This document shows, in pieces, positions 1 to 8,727 of a DNA stretch of 64,000 bases. The translations under genes and the position numbers were made by a program. The DNA comes from Nostoc sp. UHCC 0702 (GTDB lineage Bacteria > Cyanobacteriota > Cyanobacteriia > Cyanobacteriales > Nostocaceae). Where the stretch lies: the NCBI GenBank assembly GCA_017164015.1, contig CP071065.1:5433918-5497917 (forward strand), read 5' to 3'. The notes beneath the pieces are model-generated. The model worked only from the letters and a program-made list of their open reading frames with translations, had not been told where the DNA came from and did not search any database. Each line of letters begins with the position of its first letter. The stretch's first letter is position 1.

Positions 1-254
1 TCACCACCTATTTTTTTGGCTTCTGTTTCTGCTCCTTGCGCCATCAGCACGAAGAAGGGATTACCCAAGTCACCAACTGTAACAGCGACCGATTTTAGTG
101 TTGAATTCTGATTACTTTGATTGTTTAAAGTTGTTCTGTTGTTTTGGTCAGCGCTTGTACAACCTACAAGAATGCCACTCACAAAACTTAATACCCCAGC
201 TGTGTAAACGCGCAGCGTCTTGTTAACAGATATCGCTACTCTATTCACATCCAT
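1..254 (-). CDS. Sugar ABC transporter substrate-binding lipoprotein (N-terminal part)
   Basis: This gene runs off the left edge, so only about 84 N-terminal residues are visible. The ATG ending at 254 is preceded at good spacing by an AAGGAG ribosome binding site, which fixes the start. The N terminus is a lipoprotein signal ending in LVGC (lipobox), followed by an Asn/Gln/Ser-rich linker and then VAVTVGDLGNPFF..MAQGAE.EAKKIGG. That last stretch is the typical first strand and helix of ribose/fructose-type periplasmic binding proteins (RbsB/FrtA class). It would capture a sugar in the periplasm for an ABC permease encoded outside the window. The next genes on the same strand side are a sugar permease and an OprB porin, which supports a sugar-uptake role. 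The exact sugar cannot be read from this fragment. Confidence 0.8.
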   Translation of the reverse strand, partial: MDVNRVAISVNKTLRVYTAGVLSFVSGILVGCTSADQNNRTTLNNQSNQNSTLKSVAVTVGDLGNPFFVLMAQGAETEAKKIGG

Positions 255-440
255 CTATCTCCTTTTTGGATTTTAGATTTTAGATTTTAGATTTTGGATT
301 TTAAATTTCGGATTGAGAATTACCTTGGTGCATTTGGGTTCTATGAATCCATCTATCGCAATCATTTTTCAAATTGGCATAACAGCTTTTTACCCAGTCC
401 CCAATCCCCAGTCCCCAATCCCCAATCCCTAATCCCTTTC

Positions 441-1835
441 TCACATTTGTTCTAATTCCATCCCTTTGGTTTCTTTAATAAAAAAGAGAACGAAAAACAA
501 TGAGATAGCAGCCGCAATTGTATAAAGTCCATAGGCAGCACCTAGCCCGAAATATTGGAGTATGGGGGGAAATGTTGTGGATACCACAAAATTTGCAATC
601 CATTGCATTGCAGCGGCAACTGAAAGTGCAGCAGCGCGAATTTTGTTATTAAACATTTCTCCTAACAGCACCCAGACCACTGGCCCCCAGGAGAAACCGA
701 AGCAAAATACATAGATGTTAGCTGCTAAAAGAGCCACAATACCTACTGAGCCGGTGAGAGTGGGATTGCCAGCAGCATCCAACTGGGCTGTCCTAAAAAT
801 AAAAGCCATCGTCCCTAAGGTAACGGTCATACCGATTGAGCCTAAGACCAGCAAGGGCTTGCGACCAAATTTATCGACAAAGGCGATCGCTATTAGTGTA
901 GTAACAATATTGACGGCTGCTGTAATCACCGTAATCGTTAAGGAGTCTTTTTCAGAAAAGCCAACTGCTCGCCACAAAACGCTGCTGTAGTAAAAGATGA
1001 CGTTAATACCAACGAATTGCTGGAATACAGACAAGGCTATTCCTATCCAAACAATGGGTAGGAGTCCACCACTTCTACCCAAAAGGTCGGTAAACTTAGG
1101 CTCACGTTCAAGCAGCACTGTTTGCCGAATTTCTTGGATTTTAGCCTGTACGTTACCCCCCAAAATCTTGGTTAAAACGTTAGCAGCTTCTGGTTCCCTT
1201 CCTTGGGCAACTAAGTAACGCGGGGATTCAGGAATTGTCAGGGCTGCCATGCCGTAAAGTACGGCTGGAGGGATTTCTGTCCAAAACATCCAACGCCAAG
1301 CAGCTACACCAAACAAAAAGGGTGATTCAGCTGAACCGGCTGATACGGCGATAAAATAGTCGCATAGCAGGGCAATAAAAATCCCAACGACGATCGCTAG
1401 TTGTTGCAGAGATCCTAATCTTCCGCGCAAATGAGCGGGAGAACATTCTGCAATATAAGCTGGTGCGATCGCACTGGCAATACCGACTGCAATCCCACCT
1501 AATAACCGCCAAAAGGTAAAATCCCAGATACCTACGGGAAGCCCGGAACCAATGGCACTAATGGTAAACAATACTGAAGCTACCACCATCGCTTTGACTC
1601 GACCATAACGGTCTGCGATTTTCCCTGCATAAAAGGCTCCTGCGGCAGATCCTAGCAATGCCAGCGATACTGCCAGCCCAGTCTCTACACTGTTGGCATT
1701 AAAGGTTTTAGATAAAGCTGCAACCGCACCATTGATCACAGCCGTGTCAAAACCGAACAAAAAGCCGCCGAGGGCAGCAGCACCAGCAATCAATATCACA
1801 TAGTAGGCATTGGCTTTACGAAGTGTGGAAGTCAT
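441..1835 (-). CDS. MFS sugar porter (glucose permease GlcP-like)
   Basis: The product is a 464-residue inner-membrane proton/sugar symporter of the MFS sugar-porter family with about 12 membrane segments. The N terminus has GGFLFGFDTAVINGA, the first loop has the ADRYGR signature, the central region has PESPRYL, and the second half has GINVIFYYSSVLW and the DKFGRKPLL loop; all are sugar-porter hallmarks. Length is normal and the start ATG at 1835 opens directly into the first membrane segment. It lies between a sugar-binding lipoprotein and an OprB porin on the same strand, matching the glcP-oprB arrangement that I recall from Nostoc punctiforme. Glucose is the likely substrate, but fructose or another hexose cannot be excluded. 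Confidence 0.88.
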   Translation of the reverse strand: MTSTLRKANAYYVILIAGAAALGGFLFGFDTAVINGAVAALSKTFNANSVETGLAVSLALLGSAAGAFYAGKIADRYGRVKAMVVASVLFTISAIGSGLPVGIWDFTFWRLLGGIAVGIASAIAPAYIAECSPAHLRGRLGSLQQLAIVVGIFIALLCDYFIAVSAGSAESPFLFGVAAWRWMFWTEIPPAVLYGMAALTIPESPRYLVAQGREPEAANVLTKILGGNVQAKIQEIRQTVLLEREPKFTDLLGRSGGLLPIVWIGIALSVFQQFVGINVIFYYSSVLWRAVGFSEKDSLTITVITAAVNIVTTLIAIAFVDKFGRKPLLVLGSIGMTVTLGTMAFIFRTAQLDAAGNPTLTGSVGIVALLAANIYVFCFGFSWGPVVWVLLGEMFNNKIRAAALSVAAAMQWIANFVVSTTFPPILQYFGLGAAYGLYTIAAAISLFFVLFFIKETKGMELEQM

Positions 1836-1894
1836 GGTTATATCTCATATAAATTGTGAAATTACTTAGTAAACTGTTCCATATACAATCGTGT

Positions 1895-1967
1895 TGACTG
1901 ATGACTGATGACTATTGACTGTTGACCATTGACTATTGACCATTGACCATTGACTATTGACTGTTGT
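1895..1967. repeat. Heptanucleotide short tandem repeat (TGACTRT/TGACCAT type)
   Basis: Tandem 7-mers of the TGACTAT/TGACCAT/TGACTGA kind fill the gap between the porin stop and the permease start. This is the degenerate STRR type found throughout heterocystous cyanobacterial genomes. Similar tracts occur at 5090-5197, 8548-8655, 13413-13550 and 63235-63297. Confidence 0.85.
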
Positions 1968-1975
1968 AATTGGAT

Positions 1976-3562
1976 TTAGAAGTCGAAGGTTGTGCGAATC
2001 ACACCGACATACTGCGAATCGTTTCTACTGTCGTTTTCTGGGTTGAAAATCATCCAAAAACCAGGTGTCACCGAGATGTTGTCATTCACTCGCCAACGGT
2101 AGAATGCTTCTAGGTGGTAAGAGTTGTCTCTGTCTTCACGCACATCACTGTTGGATACACGCGGCGGCAAACCAAAGAGTATTCCTGGCAGATTGCCTTC
2201 ACCTCCCACATCTGGAAAGGACATACCAATCGCCCCAAACCAAGCATTGGCATTGTCACCGTTGTTGACAAACAGAGAATCTGTTCCTCCCCTACTATTG
2301 GCAATATCACTGAAACCTGAGTTCTTGGCAGTTGCCCAAATGTATCCACCCCAAGCGTGGATTTGGAAATTTGGCGTCAAGCGATAGTATCCCTGTGCGC
2401 CTACAACGTCACTAGTAGTGGCAATGCTGTTGCCAAAGGGAGAACTTGCTAAGGCACTGCCTGTCCCACCTGTCAAACCAACTCTGTCACCAGGGCTATA
2501 GCCATGAGAATAGGCAACACCAAAGGCTCCTTGTTTGCCATAATATTCCAAGTGGGCGAGGGCGTTGTAACCACCATCAAATAACCCATTTCTCGCTGAT
2601 GTCAGATTGGGATTGTCTGCTAAATAACCCAAAGTTAGAACCAAGTTTTTGCTCATGTTCCAGTTGACAGCAGCACCGCCGCCGCCCCGCCGAAACAGGG
2701 GACTGTATGACCCAAATAGTGAGGGAACGCCGTTCCCGTCATCAGCGATGGTCGGAGGAGTCATTGTGTTTGTGATGTCTGTGTAGCCAATACCTGCGGG
2801 GCCGACGACGAAGGAAAGGGAATCACTGACTGGGAAGTAGTAACGGATGTGGGGAATACTGAGTGTGTTGTCGCTGTCAGTATCAAAATTCAGGCGTGTC
2901 ATCCCCGTGCCTGTGACTGAGGCAATTTGACTCGTGCCGTTAGAATTCAAAAAGTTGCCAAACTCTAGCCGGACTCGCAACAAATCTTTGCCTGTAAAGC
3001 TACTCTCAAAGTTGAGACGACTGCGATTTGCAAAGTAGGCTTGGGATTGATCGCCATTTCTACCCACACCGTCGCCAAAGGTATCGCTGACGGCGGTAAT
3101 AATTTGGGCATTCAGTTTGGTTGTGGTGGAAAACTGCTGTGATTCTAGTGTTGCTGTACGTGCTTCTAGAACATCAACCCGCCCGCGTAAAGTTGCCAGT
3201 TCTGCTGCAAATTCTGTTTGCAACTTTTGCAGCACTGTTAGGTCTTGTTTGTTGACCATATCAGTAGTGCTTGTGGCAATTAATTCATTGATTCGATTTA
3301 AGCAAGCATTTAAACCGGCTGCAAACTCGTAACGGCTCAAAGCGCGGTTGCCGCGATAAGTGCTGTCTGAATAACCTGCAATACAACCGTAGCGTTCGAT
3401 CAGTGATTGCAGTGCAACGAATGCCCAATCGGTCGGTTGCACATCGGAAAACTCGGAAACCGAAGTTACCTGTCCCTGCAACGTGCGATCGCCATCTGCT
3501 GCCCAAACCACTGGAACTGGCAACAGTAGTAAAGAAAAGCTACAAAAAAGAATTTTGAACAT
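1976..3562 (-). CDS. oprB: OprB-type carbohydrate porin with SLH domain
   Basis: The 528-residue product starts with a clear signal peptide (residues 1-21, ending VVWA-AD). An SLH domain follows (about residues 38-90: VQPTDWAFVALQSLIERYGCIAGYSD...R.LSRYEFAAGLNACLN), then a short coiled coil (about 100-145), then a beta-barrel of the OprB family to the terminal FDF. This is the usual cyanobacterial porin plan: SLH anchors to the cell-wall polymer and the barrel spans the outer membrane to pass sugars or other small solutes. The final Phe fits outer-membrane insertion by the BAM complex. It is transcribed toward the sugar permease with 140 bp between them, so co-expression is plausible. Substrate range is an inference from neighbours. 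Confidence 0.88.
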   Translation of the reverse strand: MFKILFCSFSLLLLPVPVVWAADGDRTLQGQVTSVSEFSDVQPTDWAFVALQSLIERYGCIAGYSDSTYRGNRALSRYEFAAGLNACLNRINELIATSTTDMVNKQDLTVLQKLQTEFAAELATLRGRVDVLEARTATLESQQFSTTTKLNAQIITAVSDTFGDGVGRNGDQSQAYFANRSRLNFESSFTGKDLLRVRLEFGNFLNSNGTSQIASVTGTGMTRLNFDTDSDNTLSIPHIRYYFPVSDSLSFVVGPAGIGYTDITNTMTPPTIADDGNGVPSLFGSYSPLFRRGGGGAAVNWNMSKNLVLTLGYLADNPNLTSARNGLFDGGYNALAHLEYYGKQGAFGVAYSHGYSPGDRVGLTGGTGSALASSPFGNSIATTSDVVGAQGYYRLTPNFQIHAWGGYIWATAKNSGFSDIANSRGGTDSLFVNNGDNANAWFGAIGMSFPDVGGEGNLPGILFGLPPRVSNSDVREDRDNSYHLEAFYRWRVNDNISVTPGFWMIFNPENDSRNDSQYVGVIRTTFDF

Positions 3563-4098
3563 TTGTATAATCTAAAAAAGGCTTTGATTTTGACTGTGTA
3601 ATTACGGTGCTTGCAATTATTCAAATAACATTCCTATGTCTTCAAAAACGCTGTTAGCACTTGCTGCAATCAGGTTTTAATGTTGCTGAACTGTGTTGAC
3701 AAGGCAGCCCAATCAATAGTTTGGCTAAGCAAAGCTGACGCATCGCACAAATGCTTTGCGTTTAAAACACTCAAATGTCTAATATTTAGTTTTATGCTCA
3801 CTTTTAAAACATTTGCTCAATAATTAAAATCATACATAGTCCCTAATCAATTGTGAGAATTACTAAGTAATTTGCAACATATGTCGATACATTCCTTTAC
3901 AGGAGTTGAAATTATGGCAAATATAGGCACTTATGATTTTGCTAATCAGATTATTGTGATTACCGACGGCGCAGAAGAGCGAGGGAATAGATATTATTAA
4001 CTATGTGAGCAAAAAATCTATATTTGGGAATATATTCAAAAAATCAATTTTGGTGTTAATCAATGCATTTTGCAAAACCACATTGTTAAAGGTGAACT
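3563..4098. other. Divergent intergenic region between porin and SorC regulator
   Basis: These 536 bases separate two divergent genes and probably carry both promoters and any site bound by the regulator. Apart from the short open frame at 3914-4000, nothing protein-like was seen, and I could not pick out a convincing operator by eye. Confidence 0.5.
3914..4000 (+). pseudogene. 28-codon reading frame resembling the start of a short-chain dehydrogenase
   Basis: An ATG at 3914 with an AGGAG ribosome binding site 10 bases ahead opens a 28-codon frame containing YDFANQIIVITDGAEERGNR. This looks like the first strand and dinucleotide loop of short-chain dehydrogenases (FxxKxxIVTGGAxGIGR) with the glycines decayed, after which the frame stops. 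It could be a relic of a sugar-alcohol dehydrogenase once linked to the SorC-type regulator, or a leader peptide. The resemblance is short and may be chance. Confidence 0.25.
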
Positions 4099-5040
4099 AT
4101 GAGAGAACCTGATGCGGAGCGTCGCGATCGCAAGTTAGATCTGGCGGCTCATGCTGCGTGGTTGTACTATATCGCCGGGAATACGCAAGAAGAGATTGCG
4201 ATTAAATTGAATGTATCTCGCCAAGCAGCACAACGCCTTGTGGCTCTAGCCGTGAGTGAAAAACTGATTAAATTTCGCCTCGATTATCCTCTAAGTGAAT
4301 GTATTGCCTTGGCAGAGTCACTACGAGATAAATTTGATTTACAGCTTTGTGAAGTAGTTCCCAGTGATGTCGGCATTGGGGTATGTGCTGCTACCTACTT
4401 AGAAACCTATTTAACCGCTAAAACCCCAACGATTTTGGCATTTTCTGGTGGTCGCACCTTGCGAGCGATGGTAGAGGAGATTCCGACGATGGATCAACCC
4501 CAACATAAGATTGTATCGATTTTCGGTAACATGTCTCACCACGGGCTTGCCGGTCGTTATGAAATTGTGATTCATTTGTCCGATCGCGTGGGTTCGCAAG
4601 CATATCCAGTACCAACCCCCGTAGTTGCAACCAGCATCGAAGAGCGAGAACTATTGCAGACGCAGCGATCGTTTATTGCGGTGAAAACACTCGCAGAACA
4701 AGCCAAAGCCACCTTTGTGGGTATTGGTCAAATTGCCTGGAACGGGCCTTTACATCAAGATGGATTTATTAGTGATGATGAAGTCACAGAATTGATCGAA
4801 CTAGGTGCAATTGGAGAAATTGCCGGTTGGGCATATGATCGCCACGGCATTTTGATTTCAGGTGGAATCAACAGTCGGGTTGCAAGTGTACCGCTGCAAC
4901 AACCAGCCCAGCGCCTCCTTATTGGAATTGCAGGCGGTGAGAAAAAAGCAGAATCGATTCTAGCTGCATTACGTGGCAGATTGATTTCTGGACTGATTAC
5001 CGATTATGCAGCCGTCCAAGCCATTTTGGCAGCAATTTGA
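4099..5040 (+). CDS. SorC/DeoR-family sugar-binding transcriptional regulator
   Basis: The 313-residue protein has an N-terminal helix-turn-helix (about residues 20-60, YYIAGNTQEEIAIKLNVSRQ..QRLV) followed by a SorC-type sugar-phosphate-binding effector domain. The latter shows FSGGRTLRAMVE near residue 115, FVGIGQ near 208 and IGIAGGEKKAESILAAL near 275, all typical for the family. SorC proteins form tetramers whose DNA binding changes when a phosphorylated sugar binds. The start ATG follows AAGGTG. It is divergent from the porin and permease genes, so it most likely controls this sugar-uptake locus; whether as repressor or activator cannot be told. Confidence 0.88.
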   Translation: MREPDAERRDRKLDLAAHAAWLYYIAGNTQEEIAIKLNVSRQAAQRLVALAVSEKLIKFRLDYPLSECIALAESLRDKFDLQLCEVVPSDVGIGVCAATYLETYLTAKTPTILAFSGGRTLRAMVEEIPTMDQPQHKIVSIFGNMSHHGLAGRYEIVIHLSDRVGSQAYPVPTPVVATSIEERELLQTQRSFIAVKTLAEQAKATFVGIGQIAWNGPLHQDGFISDDEVTELIELGAIGEIAGWAYDRHGILISGGINSRVASVPLQQPAQRLLIGIAGGEKKAESILAALRGRLISGLITDYAAVQAILAAI

Positions 5041-5197
5041 GGGGGATGGGGGGATGGGGGGATGGGGGGATGGGGGGATGAAGGGATAAAGAAATGACAA
5101 CTGACAACTGACCACTGACAACTGACAACTGACCACTGACAACTGACAACTGACAACTGACAACTGACAACTGACAACTGACAACTGACAACTGACA
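5041..5197. repeat. GGGGGAT repeat followed by CTGACAA/CTGACCA heptad array
   Basis: Immediately after the regulator stop there are four copies of a GGGGGAT unit, then about 15 heptads of the CTGACAA/CTGACCA kind. Open frames across it (rich in VVSCQLS on the minus strand) are translations of the repeat and are not genes. Confidence 0.9.
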
Positions 5198-5286
5198 AAA
5201 GAAACGGAGGCAGTTGTTAACCGCCCCCTGATAAATTAAAGCTTGGATGTATTGAAAAATGCTCAGGCAGCAGGCTAGAAACTGAG

Positions 5287-7281
5287 TTATCTGCTGCTCA
5301 AAAACATAGTCAAGACTACTCCCAGGATAATCGATCCACCGCCGAGGATGAATGACCAAAAGCGATGGTAACTGTTGACAAAAGTGCCATTTTCGCTCTG
5401 AAGTTGGATCAGATCCATCCAAGGAGCAACACCTCGACGGAACCAACCTACAGCCCCAACCTGTTCACCAATCAAGCTTTGTACTCGCTTCATGCCAAAC
5501 AGGAAATTACCAATTGGGCCAAAACGTGAGGCGTAGTGCAGATAAAGCATACCGCTGCGGTCTTGGATTTTCAAATCGGAACCAAATTTATAACCAGCGT
5601 CGCCACGCCCAATTAGCTGTCCTTGTATTTTTGCAGGTTGTCCGCGCAAGGGGCTGGCGTAGGGGTCTGACATTAAGGTGAGAATGTCTGTTTCTGGTGC
5701 TTGCTTGTAGTTGGGGAACATGACAAGGGCTTTTACCAGAATTCCTATTCCTAAACCGATGAATGGCGCACCGAATGTGATACTTGAGTTGGCAGTACTT
5801 GAGAACAGGATAACGCCAAGTACTAAGCCAGCTATGAAACCAATAGTTTGGGCGCCATACAGCACAATATCCAAGAAGAAGTTACCGTAAAGTTTACTCT
5901 TACTCAGGTTTTTGCCTTCTCCTATAACCCGCCCCATGTCAAACTCAGTTGGTAAACCTAACTGTTCCGCATAGGTGCTGAGGGCGCGGACTCGTTTGCC
6001 TGTCAGGGGATGGGTAGAATTTAACTCCATCCACCAGCCCCAAGGGTTAAACATATCCCACAAAAAGACGCGACCAATTTTTTGTGGGTCGGATGCAATG
6101 CGGTAGGCGGTTCCTGTGGAAGCTGCGGCTTTGGGGTCGTAGATACCCAAGGCGCGAGTTCCTTCTATTAAACGGCTGGGTTCTGGCGATCGCGAACCTT
6201 CTTCTAAAATCCCGTAGGCAATCTTCACCAAAGCGCGGGATAATCCATTGGGATTACCTGTGGTTTCTGCTGCGAAGTGGTCTGCAAAGTATTCTCTGGT
6301 GCGGGAAAGGTACAGCAGTAGGTAAGTACCAATGATGTAAAATATGTAGGCAACGAAACCAGCGGTTTGGATGGCATCTTTGATTTTGTTATCGCCGCCG
6401 CCACGACCCAATGTTCTAGCTGTGCTGTAAATCAAGTAACAAATTTGCACTAAGGTAGAAGCCACCGTCATCACTGCAAAGTCCCAATGCACGATGTGTC
6501 CCAATTCATGGGCGTAGACGGTAGCAATTTCATCATCGTCTAGATAAGTGAAAAGTCCCTGACTGACGACTAAGCGGGCGCTGTTTGGTAATGACCCGTA
6601 AGTAAAAGCCGTGGGGTTTTGATCGTTAATGATTCCTAGACGCGGTGCTTTAAGATTTTTCTGTTGGCAGACTTGACGAATAACTCTGGCTGTCTCTGGA
6701 CTGAGGGTTTCAACTTCTGCTAATTCTACCCAACGAGTCTGGTAAAGCCAGCTTTGGATTAAATCCATGAGGAACGGAGACAGGAAAAAGGCAGCGATGT
6801 TGAAAATTAATGTAATACCAATAGCGATCGCTAGTCCTTGGAGAGGATCGTTGCTACCCAAAATAAATACTAAGCTCAAACCTAAAACCAACACCATGCC
6901 AAACAGCAAGGTCATGGTAATACCAGAGGCTAACACCAGACTACCACCCACGCCTTTCATCGCTAATTTCACACCAGCGGTAGCACGTCCGGCTTTTTGG
7001 ATAGCACTAGATTGGGTTGCTGGCGGTTCCCAAAAGGATTGGCGGGCTTGTTCTGCCCAGTTGCGTACTTCTGGGTTTTCGCTGACTATTAACTTATGCC
7101 ACAGGGCGGTAGCTTTTTCAATTTCGCCTGTACCTTGATAAGCTTTCATCAGCCACATCTGTGCTGAAAGATAATCAGAGGAATTGTGATCTAGACAATT
7201 CCGACTGAATTGTTCCAGCAAGTTAACTGCTTGTTGATAACGTCCTTGTTGAAAGGCATCTAATCCAGATTGCAATGACAT
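5287..7281 (-). CDS. M48-family (HtpX-like) membrane metalloprotease with N-terminal TPR
   Basis: From the ATG at 7281 the product is 664 residues. I prefer this start over the frame's earliest in-frame ATG at 7317 because an AAGGAG site sits five bases ahead. Residues 1-90 form a short TPR-like helical region (SGLDAFQQGRYQQAVNLLEQF), two or more membrane segments follow (about 115-180), then the zinc protease core with HELGH at about residues 258-262 and the downstream SRTREYFADHFAAE carrying the third zinc ligand. The C-terminal third adds further membrane segments and a soluble domain. M48 enzymes act on misfolded or surplus membrane proteins. The long C-terminal extension is common in cyanobacterial members; its role is unknown. 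Confidence 0.85.
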   Translation of the reverse strand: MSLQSGLDAFQQGRYQQAVNLLEQFSRNCLDHNSSDYLSAQMWLMKAYQGTGEIEKATALWHKLIVSENPEVRNWAEQARQSFWEPPATQSSAIQKAGRATAGVKLAMKGVGGSLVLASGITMTLLFGMVLVLGLSLVFILGSNDPLQGLAIAIGITLIFNIAAFFLSPFLMDLIQSWLYQTRWVELAEVETLSPETARVIRQVCQQKNLKAPRLGIINDQNPTAFTYGSLPNSARLVVSQGLFTYLDDDEIATVYAHELGHIVHWDFAVMTVASTLVQICYLIYSTARTLGRGGGDNKIKDAIQTAGFVAYIFYIIGTYLLLYLSRTREYFADHFAAETTGNPNGLSRALVKIAYGILEEGSRSPEPSRLIEGTRALGIYDPKAAASTGTAYRIASDPQKIGRVFLWDMFNPWGWWMELNSTHPLTGKRVRALSTYAEQLGLPTEFDMGRVIGEGKNLSKSKLYGNFFLDIVLYGAQTIGFIAGLVLGVILFSSTANSSITFGAPFIGLGIGILVKALVMFPNYKQAPETDILTLMSDPYASPLRGQPAKIQGQLIGRGDAGYKFGSDLKIQDRSGMLYLHYASRFGPIGNFLFGMKRVQSLIGEQVGAVGWFRRGVAPWMDLIQLQSENGTFVNSYHRFWSFILGGGSIILGVVLTMFLSSR

Positions 7282-7752
7282 AGGATCTCCTTTGCAAAGG
7301 AGTGATATTTGATCCATGAATACTCAATAGAATCAACCTTCGTCATCGCAATTACGGAAAAATAGCAAGTATCAATTTTATTTTTAACAAGATGACTGAT
7401 GATTGATGACTGTGGGATATTTTTTATTTGGAAGTAAATGTAGGGTGTGTTATGCCGAAGGCTAACGCACCGTCAACCATTCAAGGTGTCTTGCGCTGGG
7501 CGACAACTATGTTAATAAACGTAAATGTAGGCTAACGCACCGTTAACAATCTTATTAAACCCATTGAACCCCACCCCACCAAAGCGTAGCTTTGTTTCCC
7601 CTCCCCGTGAACGGGGAGGGGTTAGGGGTGGGGTGCAATGACTGTGGGAATCATAACTAATTAACCGGACTTGATATGATGACGGATAGTTGATAATTGA
7701 TCAAGGTGCGGCGCTTGGCGACAACGCACCCTACATTACCGCCCCGTTGTAA
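7282..7752. other. Repeat-filled intergenic region
   Basis: No gene was found here. The stretch holds dispersed repeats with GGCTAACGCACC motifs (about 7440-7550), a foldback repeat at 7568-7634, a solitary MITE end at 7654-7676 (reading toward CGGACTTGATA), and another GGCGACAACGCACC copy near 7715. Confidence 0.6.
7568..7634. repeat. Foldback repeat (CCCCACCCC ... GGGGTGGGG)
   Basis: The outer arms ACCCCACCCC and GGGGTGGGGT enclose an inner hairpin of CCCTCCCCGT/ACGGGGAGGG. The same plan recurs at 25280-25345, and related CTCTCC/GGAGAG hairpins occur at 10196-10236, 10382-10425, 44780-44850 and 59560-59630. Confidence 0.75.
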
Positions 7753-8130
7753 TTATTGGCTCAACAGATTAACTACTTCACTCAGGAGTAGCTTGACTTT
7801 GTACAGAGTATATAGCCTTTCTTGCTCATATCGCTCTGGGTACTCCATCCTTCTACCTTCTAGAGATACCCTAATCAGCGCCATCTGTTCATTAGTTGGT
7901 TCTCTCATCTCATCAAGTGCTTCCCCAATACTTTGAATATTCCCAAAACTAGGTGATTTTATCCCCTTACCTTGTTTTGTTTGTGAGAGTGCTATCACAG
8001 GGAAGGCCATCAAAGATGTAATATAGCTGACTTTGTAGCCTGCATTCCCCGTTGGCTTGACGCTGTATCGCAAGCAAAGGTCTTTTAACTCTTGAAGTGT
8101 CATCGCTTCAAGTTCGGAGCGACTAAACAT
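7753..8130 (-). CDS. Small protein with SAP-like helical motif, unknown function
   Basis: From the ATG at 8130 the product is 125 residues; an earlier in-frame ATG at 8196 would lie inside an inverted repeat and adds a Pro/His-rich stretch that does not look like folded protein. Residues 1-35 (SRSELEAMTLQELKDLCLRYSVKPTGNAGYKVSYI) resemble a SAP-type helix-extended loop-helix DNA-binding motif, in which an LxxLC..Y.V...G.K pattern is usual. The rest is helical (EALDEMREPTNEQMALIRVSLEGRR) with no family I recognise. It is divergent from the small gene at 8258, with which it may share a promoter. A role in DNA binding is only a guess from the motif. Confidence 0.55.
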   Translation of the reverse strand: MFSRSELEAMTLQELKDLCLRYSVKPTGNAGYKVSYITSLMAFPVIALSQTKQGKGIKSPSFGNIQSIGEALDEMREPTNEQMALIRVSLEGRRMEYPERYEQERLYTLYKVKLLLSEVVNLLSQ

Positions 8131-8159
8131 AAAATAAAAGTGTCCATCTAAAGGTGGAT

Positions 8160-8200
8160 ATCGGTGATGTCCCATCCGCCAAGTTGAGAACATCACCGAT
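8160..8200. promoter_or_regulatory. Perfect 10-bp inverted repeat between divergent small genes
   Basis: ATCGGTGATG (8160-8169) and CATCACCGAT (8191-8200) are perfect reverse complements separated by 21 bases. The site lies between the start at 8130 (minus) and the gene at 8258 (plus), so it could be an operator for both or a hairpin in a leader RNA. Confidence 0.5.
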
Positions 8201-8257
8201 CTAAAAGCTTAATCGATTGGTTTCAATTAATTCAAGTCATATTTACTTTTCTCAACA

Positions 8258-8446
8258 ATGCCGAATCCAAAAGGTACACCAAAAAATTTAGAACCCGGAC
8301 AACGCAAGGGCGAAGAACCTATGACTGAACAGATAAGCTTTAGAGCCACCAAATCTATGAAAGAAGAGGTGAAAGCACACGATGACCCTGCTGATTTCTG
8401 TAGACGTGCGATTCAAGAGGCGCTAGACAGAGAAAAGAAAAAATAG
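8258..8446 (+). CDS. Small CopG/antitoxin-like protein
   Basis: The 62-residue product begins MPNPKGTPKNLEPGQRKGEEP and continues TEQISFRATKSMKEEVKAHDDPADFCRRAIQEALD. The segment from residue 23 has the spacing of a ribbon-helix-helix protein: a short strand (ISFRAT), then two helices. Cyanobacterial genomes hold many small proteins with this MPNPKGTPxNL opening, usually annotated hypothetical. No toxin gene sits directly beside it. It may regulate itself or the divergent gene ending at 7753, but that is inference. Confidence 0.6.
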   Translation: MPNPKGTPKNLEPGQRKGEEPMTEQISFRATKSMKEEVKAHDDPADFCRRAIQEALDREKKK

Positions 8447-8660
8447 GCAAGGCATGGGGGAGCAGGGGAGCAGGGGTGCAGGGGAGCAGGGGTGCAGGGG
8501 TGCAGGGGAGCAGGGGAGCAGGGGAGCAGGGGAGCAGGGGTGCAGGGGAGAATAACTACTGACCACTGACAACTGACCACTGACAACTGACCACTGACCA
8601 CTGACAACTGACCACTGACAACTGACCACTGACAACTGACCACTGACAACTGACTATTGA
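8447..8660. repeat. GGGGAGCA/GGGGTGCA tandem repeat plus CTGACCA/CTGACAA heptads
   Basis: About 90 bases of 8-mer GGGGAGCA/GGGGTGCA units (8455-8548) are followed by heptads of CTGACAA/CTGACCA (8548-8655), filling the gap ahead of proA. Minus-strand open frames here are repeat translations. Confidence 0.9.
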
Positions 8661-8727
8661 CCAACCAACATTGATAGGATAAGTAAAAGCCATAGATTTT
8701 TCCGACAGTTAAAAGTTCTTGTTTGAC

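Noticed and set aside
5090..5197. Regular short repeats that could suggest a CRISPR array (also 8548-8655, 13413-13550)
   Set aside because: Units are 7 bp, tandem and without spacers; they are STRR-type repeats, and there are no cas genes.
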